Part shown: positions 41,290-49,764 of the stretch, piece by piece
How positions within the stretch are numbered: position 1 is the stretch's first letter
Layout: every line of letters starts with the position of its first letter
DNA from: CAVRCA01 sp963719345
GTDB lineage: Bacteria > Pseudomonadota > Alphaproteobacteria > Acetobacterales > Acetobacteraceae
Length of the DNA: 64,000 nt
Direction: 5' to 3'
NCBI GenBank assembly: GCA_963719345.1
Contig: CAVRCA010000001.1
Coordinates: 310,001 to 374,000 of the forward strand
Made by a program: the position numbers and the translations under genes
The notes under the pieces: generated by a model
What the model was told of the DNA's origin: nothing
Seen by the model: only the letters and a program-made list of their open reading frames with translations
Database searches by the model: none

Positions 41290-42687
41290 ATGGGCGTGAC
41301 TGCGGAGCTTGCGCGTTTCAGCGCCGGGATCAGGCTGCAACAGCTCCCACCGGAGGTGGTGCGCCGCGCCCGCTTCCTCGTGCTCGATCTGGTCGGCAAC
41401 ATCGTGCGCGCCCGGCATGATGCCGAGAGCACCCCTGCCCTGCTCGCCGCCGTCCGGGCGCTCGGCATGGCGAACGGCAATTCCGGCGTGTTCGGCGACG
41501 CCGCCCGTTATACCCCGCCCGGGGCGGCGCTGCTCAACGGCGCGCTCGGCCACTCGCTCGATTTCGACGACACCCACGCCGCCGGCTCGCTGCATCCCGG
41601 TGCGCCGGTCATCCCCGCCGCGATCGCCGCCGCCGAAATGATCGGCGCGCCCGGCGCTGACGTGCTCGCCGGCATCGTCGCCGGTTACGAGGTGACGTGC
41701 CGCATCGCCCTCGCCATGCCGGCCAAGGCACACTACGACCGGGGCTTCCACCCGACCGCGACGTGCGGCGCGTTCGGCGCGGCGGCAGCGGCCAGCCGCG
41801 TGTTCGGACTGGATGGGGACCAGACCGCCGCCGCTTTCGGCGTCGCGCTGAGCCAGACCGCCGGCAGCCTGGCGTTCCTGCACGACGGAGCCTGGACCAA
41901 GCGCTTCCAGGTCGGCTGGGCGGCGACCAACGGGCTGACGGCCGCAACCCTGGCCCGCGAGGGGTTCAAAGGCGCGGCGGAAGCGCTGGAAGGCCGGCAC
42001 GGCTTCATGCGGGCCTACGCGCCGGACCCCTCGCCCGAGCGCGCGCTGCAGGGTCTCGGCCAGATGTTCGAGCTGATGAACACCGCCGTAAAACCTTATC
42101 CGTCCTGTCGCTACGGCCATGCCGGCATCGACGCCGCGTTGGCCATCCGCGCCGCGCTTGCGCTGCGCCCCGAGGAAATCGAGGCCGTGACGCTTGGCCT
42201 ACCCCGAGCGGGCATGATGCTGATCGGCGAGCCCGCCGAGAAAAAAGCCGATCCAGGCAATGTGGTGGACGGTCAGTTCAGCGGCCCGTTCGTCGTCGCC
42301 GCCGCTCTGGCCACCGGCGCGATGGGCTGGGACAGCTACCGGCTACTCGACGATCCCGCCGTGCGCGCGCTGCTGCCGAAGATCCAGTCGGTCTTCGACC
42401 CCGAGATCGAGGCGGAGTTCCCGGCCAACATGTCGGGCAAGCTGACGGTCCACGCGCGCGGCCAGGACCATATGCACACCGTTGTCGTGCCCAAGGGCGA
42501 GCCCGCCAACTTCCTCACCGAAGCCGAACTGCGGGCGAAGTTCGCCGACCTGACCGATGCCGTGCTGGGCGCCGAGCGGTCAGCCACCCTTGCCGACGCC
42601 GTACTCGCGATCGACGCCACGGCCGACCTCGCCTCGCTGATGCGTCTCGCCACACCGCTGATGCCGGCGCGGCTCGCAGGGGAGTAG
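41290..42687 (+). CDS. MmgE/PrpD family protein
   Basis: A 465-residue member of the MmgE/PrpD family (2-methylcitrate dehydratase and cis-aconitate decarboxylase relatives). Family features are FLVLDLVGNIVRARHDAEST, LNGALGHSLDFDDTH, HPGAPVIPAAIAAAEMIGAP, GFHPTATCGAFGAAAAASRV and KPYPSCRYGHAGIDAAL. I chose ATG 41290 for its GGAGG and the normal family length. It is followed six bases later by a malate/lactate dehydrogenase gene, so a joint pathway for a hydroxy or tricarboxylic acid is likely. The other methylcitrate-cycle genes are not present, so I do not call it prpD. Confidence 0.9.
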   Translation: MGVTAELARFSAGIRLQQLPPEVVRRARFLVLDLVGNIVRARHDAESTPALLAAVRALGMANGNSGVFGDAARYTPPGAALLNGALGHSLDFDDTHAAGSLHPGAPVIPAAIAAAEMIGAPGADVLAGIVAGYEVTCRIALAMPAKAHYDRGFHPTATCGAFGAAAAASRVFGLDGDQTAAAFGVALSQTAGSLAFLHDGAWTKRFQVGWAATNGLTAATLAREGFKGAAEALEGRHGFMRAYAPDPSPERALQGLGQMFELMNTAVKPYPSCRYGHAGIDAALAIRAALALRPEEIEAVTLGLPRAGMMLIGEPAEKKADPGNVVDGQFSGPFVVAAALATGAMGWDSYRLLDDPAVRALLPKIQSVFDPEIEAEFPANMSGKLTVHARGQDHMHTVVVPKGEPANFLTEAELRAKFADLTDAVLGAERSATLADAVLAIDATADLASLMRLATPLMPARLAGE

Positions 42688-42693
42688 CCCATC

Positions 42694-43755
42694 ATGCCCC
42701 GGCTTTCCGAGCAGGCCCTCTACCGCTTCTCGCACCTCCTTGCCCGGCGGATGGGCAGCGACGAGGCGGAGGCGCACGAGGTCGCCGATCACCTGACGCG
42801 CGCCAACCTCGCCGGGCACGACAGCCACGGCATCGGCATGTTCCCGGCCTATGTTCGGCTGCTGCAGGCCGGACTGCTGGTGCCCAACCAGACGCTCGAA
42901 ACGGTGGTCGATTCCGGCGCCATCCTGGTGCTCGACGCGCGGCGCGGTGTCGGACAGCGCATGGCGGCGGAGGCGACCCGTCGGGCGATTGCGCGGGCCC
43001 GCGAGACCGGCGCCTGCGTCCTCGGCCTGCGCAACTCTTCGCATATCGGCCGCGTCGGCACCTACGGCGAGCTCGCCGCCGCCGAGGGGATGGCGTTCAC
43101 CGCCTACGTCAACGTGGCCGACCATCAATATGTCCAAGCCCCGTTCGGCTGCCGCGACCCGCGGCTCGGCACCAACCCGTTCGTCACCGCCGTTCCTGGT
43201 CCCGATGGGCCCGTGGTGCTGGACATGGCGACCACCCTGGTCGCCGGCGGCAAGGTCCGTGTCGCCTACAACAAGGGCCAGCAGGTACCGCCGGGCGCGC
43301 TGATCGACGGCGAGGGACGGCCGACCACGGACCCCGGCGCGTTCTCGCGCGACCATGTCGGCGCGATGCTCTCGTTCGGCGGCCACAAAGGGTCCGGTCT
43401 CGCGGTGCTGTGCGAGATCATGTCGACGGCGCTTACCGGCGGCCAGCGCGCGGAGCAATCGCCGCAGGGCGGCATCGTCAACAGTCTGCTGGCGATCGTC
43501 GTCGACCTCGCGCGGGCGCGCGGCGCTGCCGAGGCGGCGACGGAGAGCGTGGCCAGCACGGTCGCCCACATCAAGGCCGCCCGCCCGGCGCCCGGCTTCG
43601 ATGCGATCCTGATGCCCGGAGATCCCGAACGCCGGGCCGCCACGCAACGCAGGGCCGACGGCGTCGAGATCGACGAGACGAGCTGGCGCGACATCCGCAA
43701 CGCCGCGATGGCCGCCGGGCTAACCGAAACGGAGATCGCGGGCGCCCTCGCCTGA
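42694..43755 (+). CDS. Type-2 malate/L-lactate (ureidoglycolate, sulfolactate-type) dehydrogenase
   Basis: A 353-residue NAD(P)-dependent oxidoreductase of the Ldh_2 family, unrelated to Rossmann-fold malate dehydrogenase. Characteristic stretches are ANLAGHDSHGIGMFPAYVRL (catalytic His), RNSSHIGRVGTYGELAA, FGCRDPRLGTNPFVTAVPG, MATTLVAGGKVRVAYNKGQQ and FGGHKGSGLAVLCEIMSTAL. These enzymes reduce or oxidise 2-oxo/2-hydroxy acids such as malate, sulfolactate, ureidoglycolate or 2,3-diketogulonate; the substrate cannot be read from sequence. It is co-directional with the MmgE/PrpD gene (six-base gap). Confidence 0.9.
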   Translation: MPRLSEQALYRFSHLLARRMGSDEAEAHEVADHLTRANLAGHDSHGIGMFPAYVRLLQAGLLVPNQTLETVVDSGAILVLDARRGVGQRMAAEATRRAIARARETGACVLGLRNSSHIGRVGTYGELAAAEGMAFTAYVNVADHQYVQAPFGCRDPRLGTNPFVTAVPGPDGPVVLDMATTLVAGGKVRVAYNKGQQVPPGALIDGEGRPTTDPGAFSRDHVGAMLSFGGHKGSGLAVLCEIMSTALTGGQRAEQSPQGGIVNSLLAIVVDLARARGAAEAATESVASTVAHIKAARPAPGFDAILMPGDPERRAATQRRADGVEIDETSWRDIRNAAMAAGLTETEIAGALA

Positions 43756-43855
43756 TCCAAAAAAACCGACAAACTCCGTAGAAAGACCAACTAAAGGTTG
43801 CATACTGTCGTGCTCACGATTACGTAAGCAGACCGAACGCCGCCTGGAGGCACGC

Positions 43856-45824
43856 GTGCTGTCAGCTTTGGTCGAGAGCACTTTTGGCCTGTCGGCCTAT
43901 ACTCCGCATGGCTTCTGCCTGGCGTGGGAACCTTGGCTGCTCTGGGCGCAGGTCCTGGCGGACGGACTGGTCGGCCTCAGCTATTTCACGATCCCGGTGG
44001 CGCTCGGCCGCTACGTTCGCAAGCGGCAGGATCTGGCGTTCCGCCCGGTGCTGTGGCTGTTCGCCGCCTTCATTCTGCTCTGCGGACTGACGCACTGGCT
44101 CGATCTGCTGACCCTTTGGGTCCCGGCATATCGGGTGGAGACCGGCTTCAAGGTGGCGACGGCCGCGGTGTCGGTGGTCACCGCGATCGCACTCTGGCGG
44201 TTGCTCCCGATCGCCATCCGGCTGCCATCGCCCGGTCAGTTGCGGGCCGCCAACCTCGCATTGCGGGAAAGTGAGACGCGACACCGGGCCAACTTCGATC
44301 GCGCGCCGATGGCCTTGCACACGGTGGACCGCAATGGGCTGATCCTGGGCGTATCGGAACGCTGGCTCGAACTGCTCGGCTACCAGCGCGCGGAGGTGAT
44401 CGGCCACAGCTTCGTGGATTTCATGGAGAACGGCAGCACGCTCGATGCGAGGGAAATCTGGCGTGCCTTCTACGCCACGGGCGAACTCAAGGACGTCGAG
44501 CGGCGGTGGGTCCGGCGGGACGGCGTCGTGCTGGACGTGCTGCTGTCGGCCACGTTGACCGAGGAAAGCGCGCCAGACGACGTGCGGGCGATCTGTGCGA
44601 TCGTCGATGTCACGGAGCGCAAGCGGGCCAAGGCGGCTCTGCGCGACAGCGAGGAACGGCTGCACCAGTCGCAGAAGATGGAGGCGATCGGTCAGCTGAC
44701 CGGCGGCGTAGCGCATGATTTCAACAACGTGCTGCAGGCGATCGTGGCCAACGTGCAGCTGATCAGCCGACGCACGCGGGACCTCCAGCCCGACCTCGCA
44801 CGCATGGCGGACAATGCGCTCGATGCAGCAGCAAAGGCCGCGCAGCTGACCGGGCAGTTGCTCTCGTTTGCGGGGCGCCAGCGGCTCGAGACCCGGCCGG
44901 TGGACCCGGTCGAGATCGTCGAGCAGTTGCGGACGTTGCTGACCCATACGGCCGGCGAGCGCATCCGGCTTGACGTCGTGGCCGACGGCCCGGTCGGGCG
45001 CTGCCTCGCCGACCGGAACCAGCTCAAATCGGCGCTGCTCAACCTCGTGATCAACGCCCGCGACGTGATCGCGCCGCGGGCCGGCGCTATTGCCGTTTCG
45101 TTGCGAACGGAGCAAGTCGAGGCGGCGTTGGAGAGCTGGCCTCCGGCCGGCCAGTACGTGCGCATCGCCGTCAAGGACGACGGCCCCGGCATGACGGACG
45201 AGGTCCGCCGGCGTGCGTTCGAGCCGTTCTTTACGACCAAGGGGCCGAACGGCTCCGAACTCGGGCTCGCCCAGATCCACGGCTTCGCGCACCAATCGGG
45301 CGGGACTGCGACGATCCAGAGCAGGGTGGGTCAGGGTACCGAAGTAGCGATCTTGCTGCCGAGCACCGGTGCGATGCCGGCCACACAGCGCGGCGATCCC
45401 GGCTCGGACTTCAAGGCGGACCCGGCGATGCCGGTCGGGTCCGGCGAGACCATCCTGATCGTCGAGGACGATCTGTTGGTGCGCGAAGGGTTGGCGGAGA
45501 TTCTGGACGACCTGCACTACCGCACGATCGGCGCGGCCGATGCCGATGAAGGGCTGCGCATCCTGCGATCCGGAACGCATATCGGCGCGGTGGTGACCGA
45601 CCTCGCCATGCCGGGGAGTATGGACGGGCTGGAGTTTGCGACGACAGTTCGCTCGGCTCATCCCCGCTTGCCGGTGGTACTGCTCGACCGGGTACCTCGA
45701 TCCGCACCGCCTGGCGCGATTGCCAGCCGGATTGGCAGTCCTGCAGAAGCCCTACTCACGCGGGCAAGTGGCGCGGCTGCTTCGCCACTCCATTGCCGGC
45801 GCGACTGCGCCGGTATCGGCTTGA
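43856..45824 (+). CDS. Hybrid histidine kinase with ethylene-receptor-like membrane domain, PAS and receiver; frameshifted near 3' end
   Basis: Residues about 25-125 hold three membrane helices related to the ethylene-binding domain of plant ETR1 and cyanobacterial homologues. D36, Y43, P47, I73, C76 and H80 (DGLVGLSYFTIP, AFILLCGLTH) match ETR1 D25, Y32, P36, I62, C65 and H69 at a constant offset of 11; in ETR1 Cys65 and His69 ligand Cu(I). Next come a PAS domain (140-250), HisKA with H287 in GGVAHDFNN, and an HATPase (NARDV, DDGPGM). Its G2 box reads GSELGLAQ instead of the usual GTGLGL. A receiver follows, with D582 in VVTDLAMPG. An indel near 45682 shifts the frame before TGYLDPHRLARL; the restored frame has the receiver Lys in LQKPY and stops at 45824. 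GTG 43856 has TGGAGG upstream. Confidence 0.85.
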
Positions 45825-45910
45825 TGGCCGCTGGGGCTGCGCCGAGGGTTCGGCCTCGACAGCGGGGGCGGAGTCCGCATACACGCCAACCGGTGTTGCG
45901 AGCGCGCGCC

Positions 45911-46002
45911 CCGGATGGGTGGCCGAGTGGTTTAAGGCAGCGGTCTTGAAAACCGCCAGGGGTGCAAGCCCCTCGTGGGTTCGAATCCCACCCCATCCGC
46001 CA
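45911..46002 (+). tRNA. tRNA-Ser (anticodon TGA)
   Basis: A 92-nt serine tRNA including encoded CCA. The acceptor arms GGATGGG and CCCATCC pair perfectly, followed by discriminator G and CCA. The D-arm contains GGCCGAGTGGTTTAAGGC. The anticodon stem GCGGT/ACCGC frames the loop CTTGAAA with anticodon TGA. A long variable arm (class II) and the T-loop GGTTCGAATCC follow. The gene starts 86 bp after the sensor kinase stop and 135 bp before pqiB. TGA reads UCN serine codons through wobble. Confidence 0.97.
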
Positions 46003-46081
46003 GGCGTGACAAGACCGCTCCCGGCGCTACCTTATGCAGCGCTGCTTTAGGAGGCTCTCGTCGCTCACGCACGAACAGTAA

Positions 46082-46116
46082 CCCGGCCGATCGACCCGGG
46101 GGTCGATGCGGCCGGG
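46082..46116. repeat. Long GC-rich hairpin upstream of pqiB
   Basis: The sequence forms a 15-bp stem: CCCGGCCG plus ATCGACC on the left, a CGGG loop, and GGTCGAT, one bulged G and CGGCCGGG on the right. It ends 21 bases before ATG 46138 and lies 80 bases after tRNA-Ser. There is no following T-run, so a Rho-independent terminator is not evident. It could be an mRNA leader structure, a protein-binding palindrome or the end signal of tRNA processing. Confidence 0.6.
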
Positions 46117-46137
46117 CCGGTTGCGGGATAGATCTTG

Positions 46138-47859
46138 ATGGCGGACGAAGGATCGACAGCGCCGCCTCAGGCGCGGCCGCAACCAAGAGCGGTCGTCCGT
46201 ACCAGCGTCCCCCGCCGCTGGCGAGTGCCGGCGATCTGGCTCATCCCGCTCGCCGCCGCCGGGATCGCGGCTTGGCTCGGCCTGAACGCGATCTCGAAGG
46301 AAGGTCCGAACATCACGATTTCCTTCCAGACCGCGGAGGGGCTGCAGGCCGGGCAGTCCCAGCTCAAGTTCAGGGACATCACGTTCGGCACCGTGCAGCG
46401 GTTCCAGTTGTCCCCAGACCGTAGGCGGGTTCTGATTACCGTCTCCACCACCAAGGAGGCCGAACCACTGCTGACCGACGGCGCGGCGTTCTGGATCGTC
46501 AAGCCCCGCCTGTTCGCGGGCAGCGTCTCGGGCTTGGAGACGCTGGTCTCCGGCGCCTACTTGCAGATGCGGCCAGCGACCAACAGCAATGCCGCCCCGC
46601 GGCGCGAGTTTGTCGGCCTCGAAGAACCGCCGGTGCTGGAATCCGAGGTGCCGGGCCGCACCTTCCTGCTGACGGCCGACCGGATTGGCTCGGTCACGCT
46701 CGGCTCGCCGATATTCTATCGCGATCTGACGGTGGGCGAGGTGCTGGGCTGGGATATCGGCGACATGGCCCGCACCGTGGTTGTCCATGCCTTTATCCGG
46801 GAGCCGTACGACAAGTACGTGCACGACAACTCACATTTCTGGAACGCGTCCGGGTTGAGCGTCAAGCTGAATGGCAGCGGGGTCGACGTCGAACTCGAAT
46901 CATTGCGCGCGGTTCTGCTCGGCGGCGTTGCGTTCGAGACGCCGGGGAACGATGGCACGCCGGTCAGCGGCGACAACCACCAGTTTCCGCTCTATGCCAA
47001 CCAGGAGGCTGCGGAGAATGCCGTCTATGGCAGGCACATTCCGCTGGTGGCCTACTTCCCGGGCTCGGTCCGTGGCCTCGGCCGTGGCGCCGACGTCACC
47101 CTGCACGGCCTCAAGATCGGATCGGTAACCGCCGTCGGCCTGACCTACGACGCCGCGCAGGATACGGTGTTTGCGCCGGTGCATTTCGATGTCGAGCCGG
47201 AGCGGCTGGCCGGGATCGGCAATCATGTCAACGATGACCCGGCGACGGTGATGGCTGACCTGGTCCGGCGCGGGATGCGGGTCAGCTTGCAAAGCGCCAA
47301 CCTGCTGACCGGACAGATGCTGGTCGCGGTCGAGTTCCTTCCCAACGCGCCGCCGGCGACCATTTCGCGGGAGGGAACCGACATCGTCATCCCGACGACG
47401 CAGACCGGCGGGTTCGAGGGACTGCAGGCGGGCGCGGCGGATTTGATGGCCAAGGTGAACACGATCCCGTTCGACGAGATCGGCAAGAACCTGCAACAGA
47501 CGCTGCAAGGCCTGAACACGGTCGCCAACGGTCCGCAACTCCGCAACGCGCTTGCCTCCTTGGCCGCGACCATGGTGAGCGTGCAGGACACGGTCCGCAA
47601 GCTGGATGCCGGCACGACGCCGCTGCTGCAGCGCCTGCCCGAGATATCGGCAGACCTGCAAAAAACGCTGTCGCAGGCGAACCGTCTGGTTGGCTCGCTC
47701 GACAGCGGGTACGGCGACAACACCAGGTTCAACCGCGACCTCAACCGCTTGCTGGTGCAGGCAAGCGAGGCGGTGACCTCGATCCGTGCGCTCAGCGATC
47801 TGCTGACGCGGCATCCCGAGGTGCTCATCCGCGGCCGAAGCAACACGGGAGCCGAGTAG
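46138..47859 (+). CDS. pqiB: PqiB-type MCE (MlaD) domain lipid-transport protein
   Basis: A 573-residue inner-membrane-anchored MCE protein. After a cytoplasmic Pro/Arg-rich N-terminus comes one transmembrane helix (VPAIWLIPLAAAGIAAWLGL). Three MCE/MlaD domains follow: GPNITISFQTAEGLQAGQSQ onward, a second starting ESEVPGRTFLLTADRIGSVT, and a third at HIPLVAYFPGSVRGLGRGAD. A C-terminal helical needle region ends the protein. In E. coli PqiB forms a hollow periplasmic syringe for lipid movement between membranes. ATG 46138 is preferred to the in-frame TTG 46135. The stop overlaps the GTG of pqiC by one base. Confidence 0.93.
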   Translation: MADEGSTAPPQARPQPRAVVRTSVPRRWRVPAIWLIPLAAAGIAAWLGLNAISKEGPNITISFQTAEGLQAGQSQLKFRDITFGTVQRFQLSPDRRRVLITVSTTKEAEPLLTDGAAFWIVKPRLFAGSVSGLETLVSGAYLQMRPATNSNAAPRREFVGLEEPPVLESEVPGRTFLLTADRIGSVTLGSPIFYRDLTVGEVLGWDIGDMARTVVVHAFIREPYDKYVHDNSHFWNASGLSVKLNGSGVDVELESLRAVLLGGVAFETPGNDGTPVSGDNHQFPLYANQEAAENAVYGRHIPLVAYFPGSVRGLGRGADVTLHGLKIGSVTAVGLTYDAAQDTVFAPVHFDVEPERLAGIGNHVNDDPATVMADLVRRGMRVSLQSANLLTGQMLVAVEFLPNAPPATISREGTDIVIPTTQTGGFEGLQAGAADLMAKVNTIPFDEIGKNLQQTLQGLNTVANGPQLRNALASLAATMVSVQDTVRKLDAGTTPLLQRLPEISADLQKTLSQANRLVGSLDSGYGDNTRFNRDLNRLLVQASEAVTSIRALSDLLTRHPEVLIRGRSNTGAE

Positions 47860-48431
47860 TGGGCATCGGCCGTCGCGTGGCGCTCGCCGCTCTCGTGCTT
47901 ATTGCTTTGCTGGCCGGCTGTGCCTCGCCGAACCCCAACTTCTACACCATCTCGGCCATTCCCGGCCGCACCGTGAACCGCAGTCCCAAAGTCGTCCTTG
48001 TGCGCGAGATCGGGCTGGCCCGCTATCTCGATCGCCAGCAGATCGTGCGTTCGTCGCAGGACTACCGGCTCGACGTGTTGGCGAATGACTGGTGGGGCGA
48101 GCCGGTCGGCGCAATGCTCAGTCGGGTGCTGGTCGAGGAACTCAGCCAACGCCTGCCGGCGAGCACTGTCTATGCCGAGAGCGGCGCGCTGTCGGTGACG
48201 CCGGATGTCAGCGTCGAGCTCAACGTGCAGCGCATGGACGCCGACGCGAACGGAACCGTAATCCTCGCCGCCCAGGCGGCCCTGGTGTTTGCCGACCGAC
48301 GCCCGCCGGTGACACGAAGCTTCCGGTTCGCAGTGCCGCCGCCAACGACGGGGCTGACCGGCGAGGTCATCGCAATCAGCGCCGCGGTCGGCCAGCTCGC
48401 CGACGGCTTGTCGGTGACGCTTGCGCCCTGA
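47859..48431 (+). CDS. pqiC: PqiC-like outer-membrane lipoprotein (ABC-type transport auxiliary, DUF330)
   Basis: A 190-residue lipoprotein with signal VALAALVLIALLAGCASPNP (LAGC lipobox). The DUF330/PqiC fold follows, with NFYTISAIPG at its start, IGLARYLDRQQIVRSSQDYR and LANDWWGEPVGAMLSRVLVE. PqiC links the PqiB needle to the outer membrane. It starts at GTG 47859, overlapping the pqiB TAG, and its last 11 bases overlap pqiA, so the three genes form one translationally coupled operon. Confidence 0.9.
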   Translation: MGIGRRVALAALVLIALLAGCASPNPNFYTISAIPGRTVNRSPKVVLVREIGLARYLDRQQIVRSSQDYRLDVLANDWWGEPVGAMLSRVLVEELSQRLPASTVYAESGALSVTPDVSVELNVQRMDADANGTVILAAQAALVFADRRPPVTRSFRFAVPPPTTGLTGEVIAISAAVGQLADGLSVTLAP

Positions 48432-49764
48432 TCGCGCCGGACCCGCCAAGCCGGTCACCCCAGAGGAGCTGCGCGCCTGCCCGGGGTGCGGGCTGTTCCA
48501 GCTGGTCGAGCCGCTCGCCCCGGACATGGCGGCAAACTGCGGGCGATGCGGCACCACGCTGCGCCGGGCGCGCAGCGGCACGCTCGGGCGCGGTCTCGCC
48601 CTCAACATCGCGGCGCTGGTGCTGCTGCTGATGATGTGTGCGTCGTCGCTGATGACGGTGGAGAAGGCCGGGATCGTGCATGCGGCCGGGTTGCTCTCCG
48701 GGCCTGCGGAACTGGTCCGGCGAGGAATGCCGGAGCTTGCCGTAGTCGTCGTCTTCACCACCCTCGCCGCGCCGTTCGCGAGGTTGCTCGGGACCATCTA
48801 CGTGCTGCTCGAACTGCGCGGCCCGCAACCGCCCTGGCACCTGCGGCGGGTGTTCGCGTGGGTCGAGCGGCTGGGGCCGTGGGCGATGCTCGATGTATTC
48901 GTGTTCGGTGTGTTCGTCGCCTACGTCAAGCTGGGCAACGTCGTGTCCCTGTCGCTCGACATCGGCGTGTACTCGCTGCTTGCGCTCACTTTCGTCAAGG
49001 TCTGGGCGGATGCCACCCTGGATCGGCACGCGATCTGGGAGGCGCTGGGCCGCGCCGACCCGCGCATCGACGAGAAGCCGCTTCACCTTCTTACACGGCT
49101 CGATCCTGCCCACGCCGTCGGCTGTCTTACGTGCAGTCTGGTCAGCGAGGCACCCACCGGCGCCGAGCGGTGTCCGCGCTGCGATTCGGCGCTGCACGTG
49201 CGCAAGCCGGATGCGGTCGGACGCACGTGGGCGCTCCTGATCGGGGCCGCAATCCTTTACGGCCCGGCGAACTGGTATCCGGTGCTGACCGTGGTGCAAC
49301 TCGGGGCCGGTCGGCCGAGCACCATCATCGGCGGCGTCGGCGAATTGTTCAAAGCCGGCATGTATCCACTCGGCATTCTGGTGCTGGTGGCCAGCGTGGC
49401 GGTCCCGCTGCTCAAGATGGTCGGGCTCAGTGCGATGCTGATCATGATCCAGACCGGCAATGCGGCGAGGCTGCGTGAGCGGACTCACCTCTACCATGTC
49501 ATCCAGTGGATCGGTCGCTGGTCGATGATCGACATCTTCATGGAATCGCTGCTCGGCGCGCTGGTCCGCTTCGGCGCGGTCATCACCATCGCGCCCGGCT
49601 TCGGCGCGGTCGCGTTCTGCGGGGTGGTGGTGCTCACGATGCTCGCCGCCGAGACCTTCGACCCTCGGCTGATGTGGGACCGGGCGGCCCGTCTCGCGTC
49701 CAATGAGCCGGGCCGCTACTCGCCCGGCTGGAGTTCCGGCGGGCGCTCGAGCGCCCTGTCGTGA
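48421..49764 (+). CDS. pqiA: PqiA-type inner-membrane protein (paraquat-inducible protein A)
   Basis: A 447-residue membrane protein made of two homologous PqiA domains. Each starts with a zinc-ribbon-like Cys set (RACPGCGLFQ with CGRCG; VGCLTCSLV with CPRCD) and has four membrane helices. The typical GPWAMLDVFVFGVFVAYVKL lies in the first half and IGRWSMIDIFMESLLGALVR in the second. PqiA is thought to feed lipids to PqiB. The start is TTG 48421 inside pqiC. The operon order is B-C-A, unlike E. coli pqiABC. The 3' end overlaps the convergent MFS gene by 49 bp. Confidence 0.92.
   Translation: MRPDRAGPAKPVTPEELRACPGCGLFQLVEPLAPDMAANCGRCGTTLRRARSGTLGRGLALNIAALVLLLMMCASSLMTVEKAGIVHAAGLLSGPAELVRRGMPELAVVVVFTTLAAPFARLLGTIYVLLELRGPQPPWHLRRVFAWVERLGPWAMLDVFVFGVFVAYVKLGNVVSLSLDIGVYSLLALTFVKVWADATLDRHAIWEALGRADPRIDEKPLHLLTRLDPAHAVGCLTCSLVSEAPTGAERCPRCDSALHVRKPDAVGRTWALLIGAAILYGPANWYPVLTVVQLGAGRPSTIIGGVGELFKAGMYPLGILVLVASVAVPLLKMVGLSAMLIMIQTGNAARLRERTHLYHVIQWIGRWSMIDIFMESLLGALVRFGAVITIAPGFGAVAFCGVVVLTMLAAETFDPRLMWDRAARLASNEPGRYSPGWSSGGRSSALS

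Noticed and set aside
41697..43781. 694-codon plus-strand frame overlapping the MmgE and dehydrogenase genes
   Set aside because: It is the +1 shadow of two recognised proteins, with no motif of its own.
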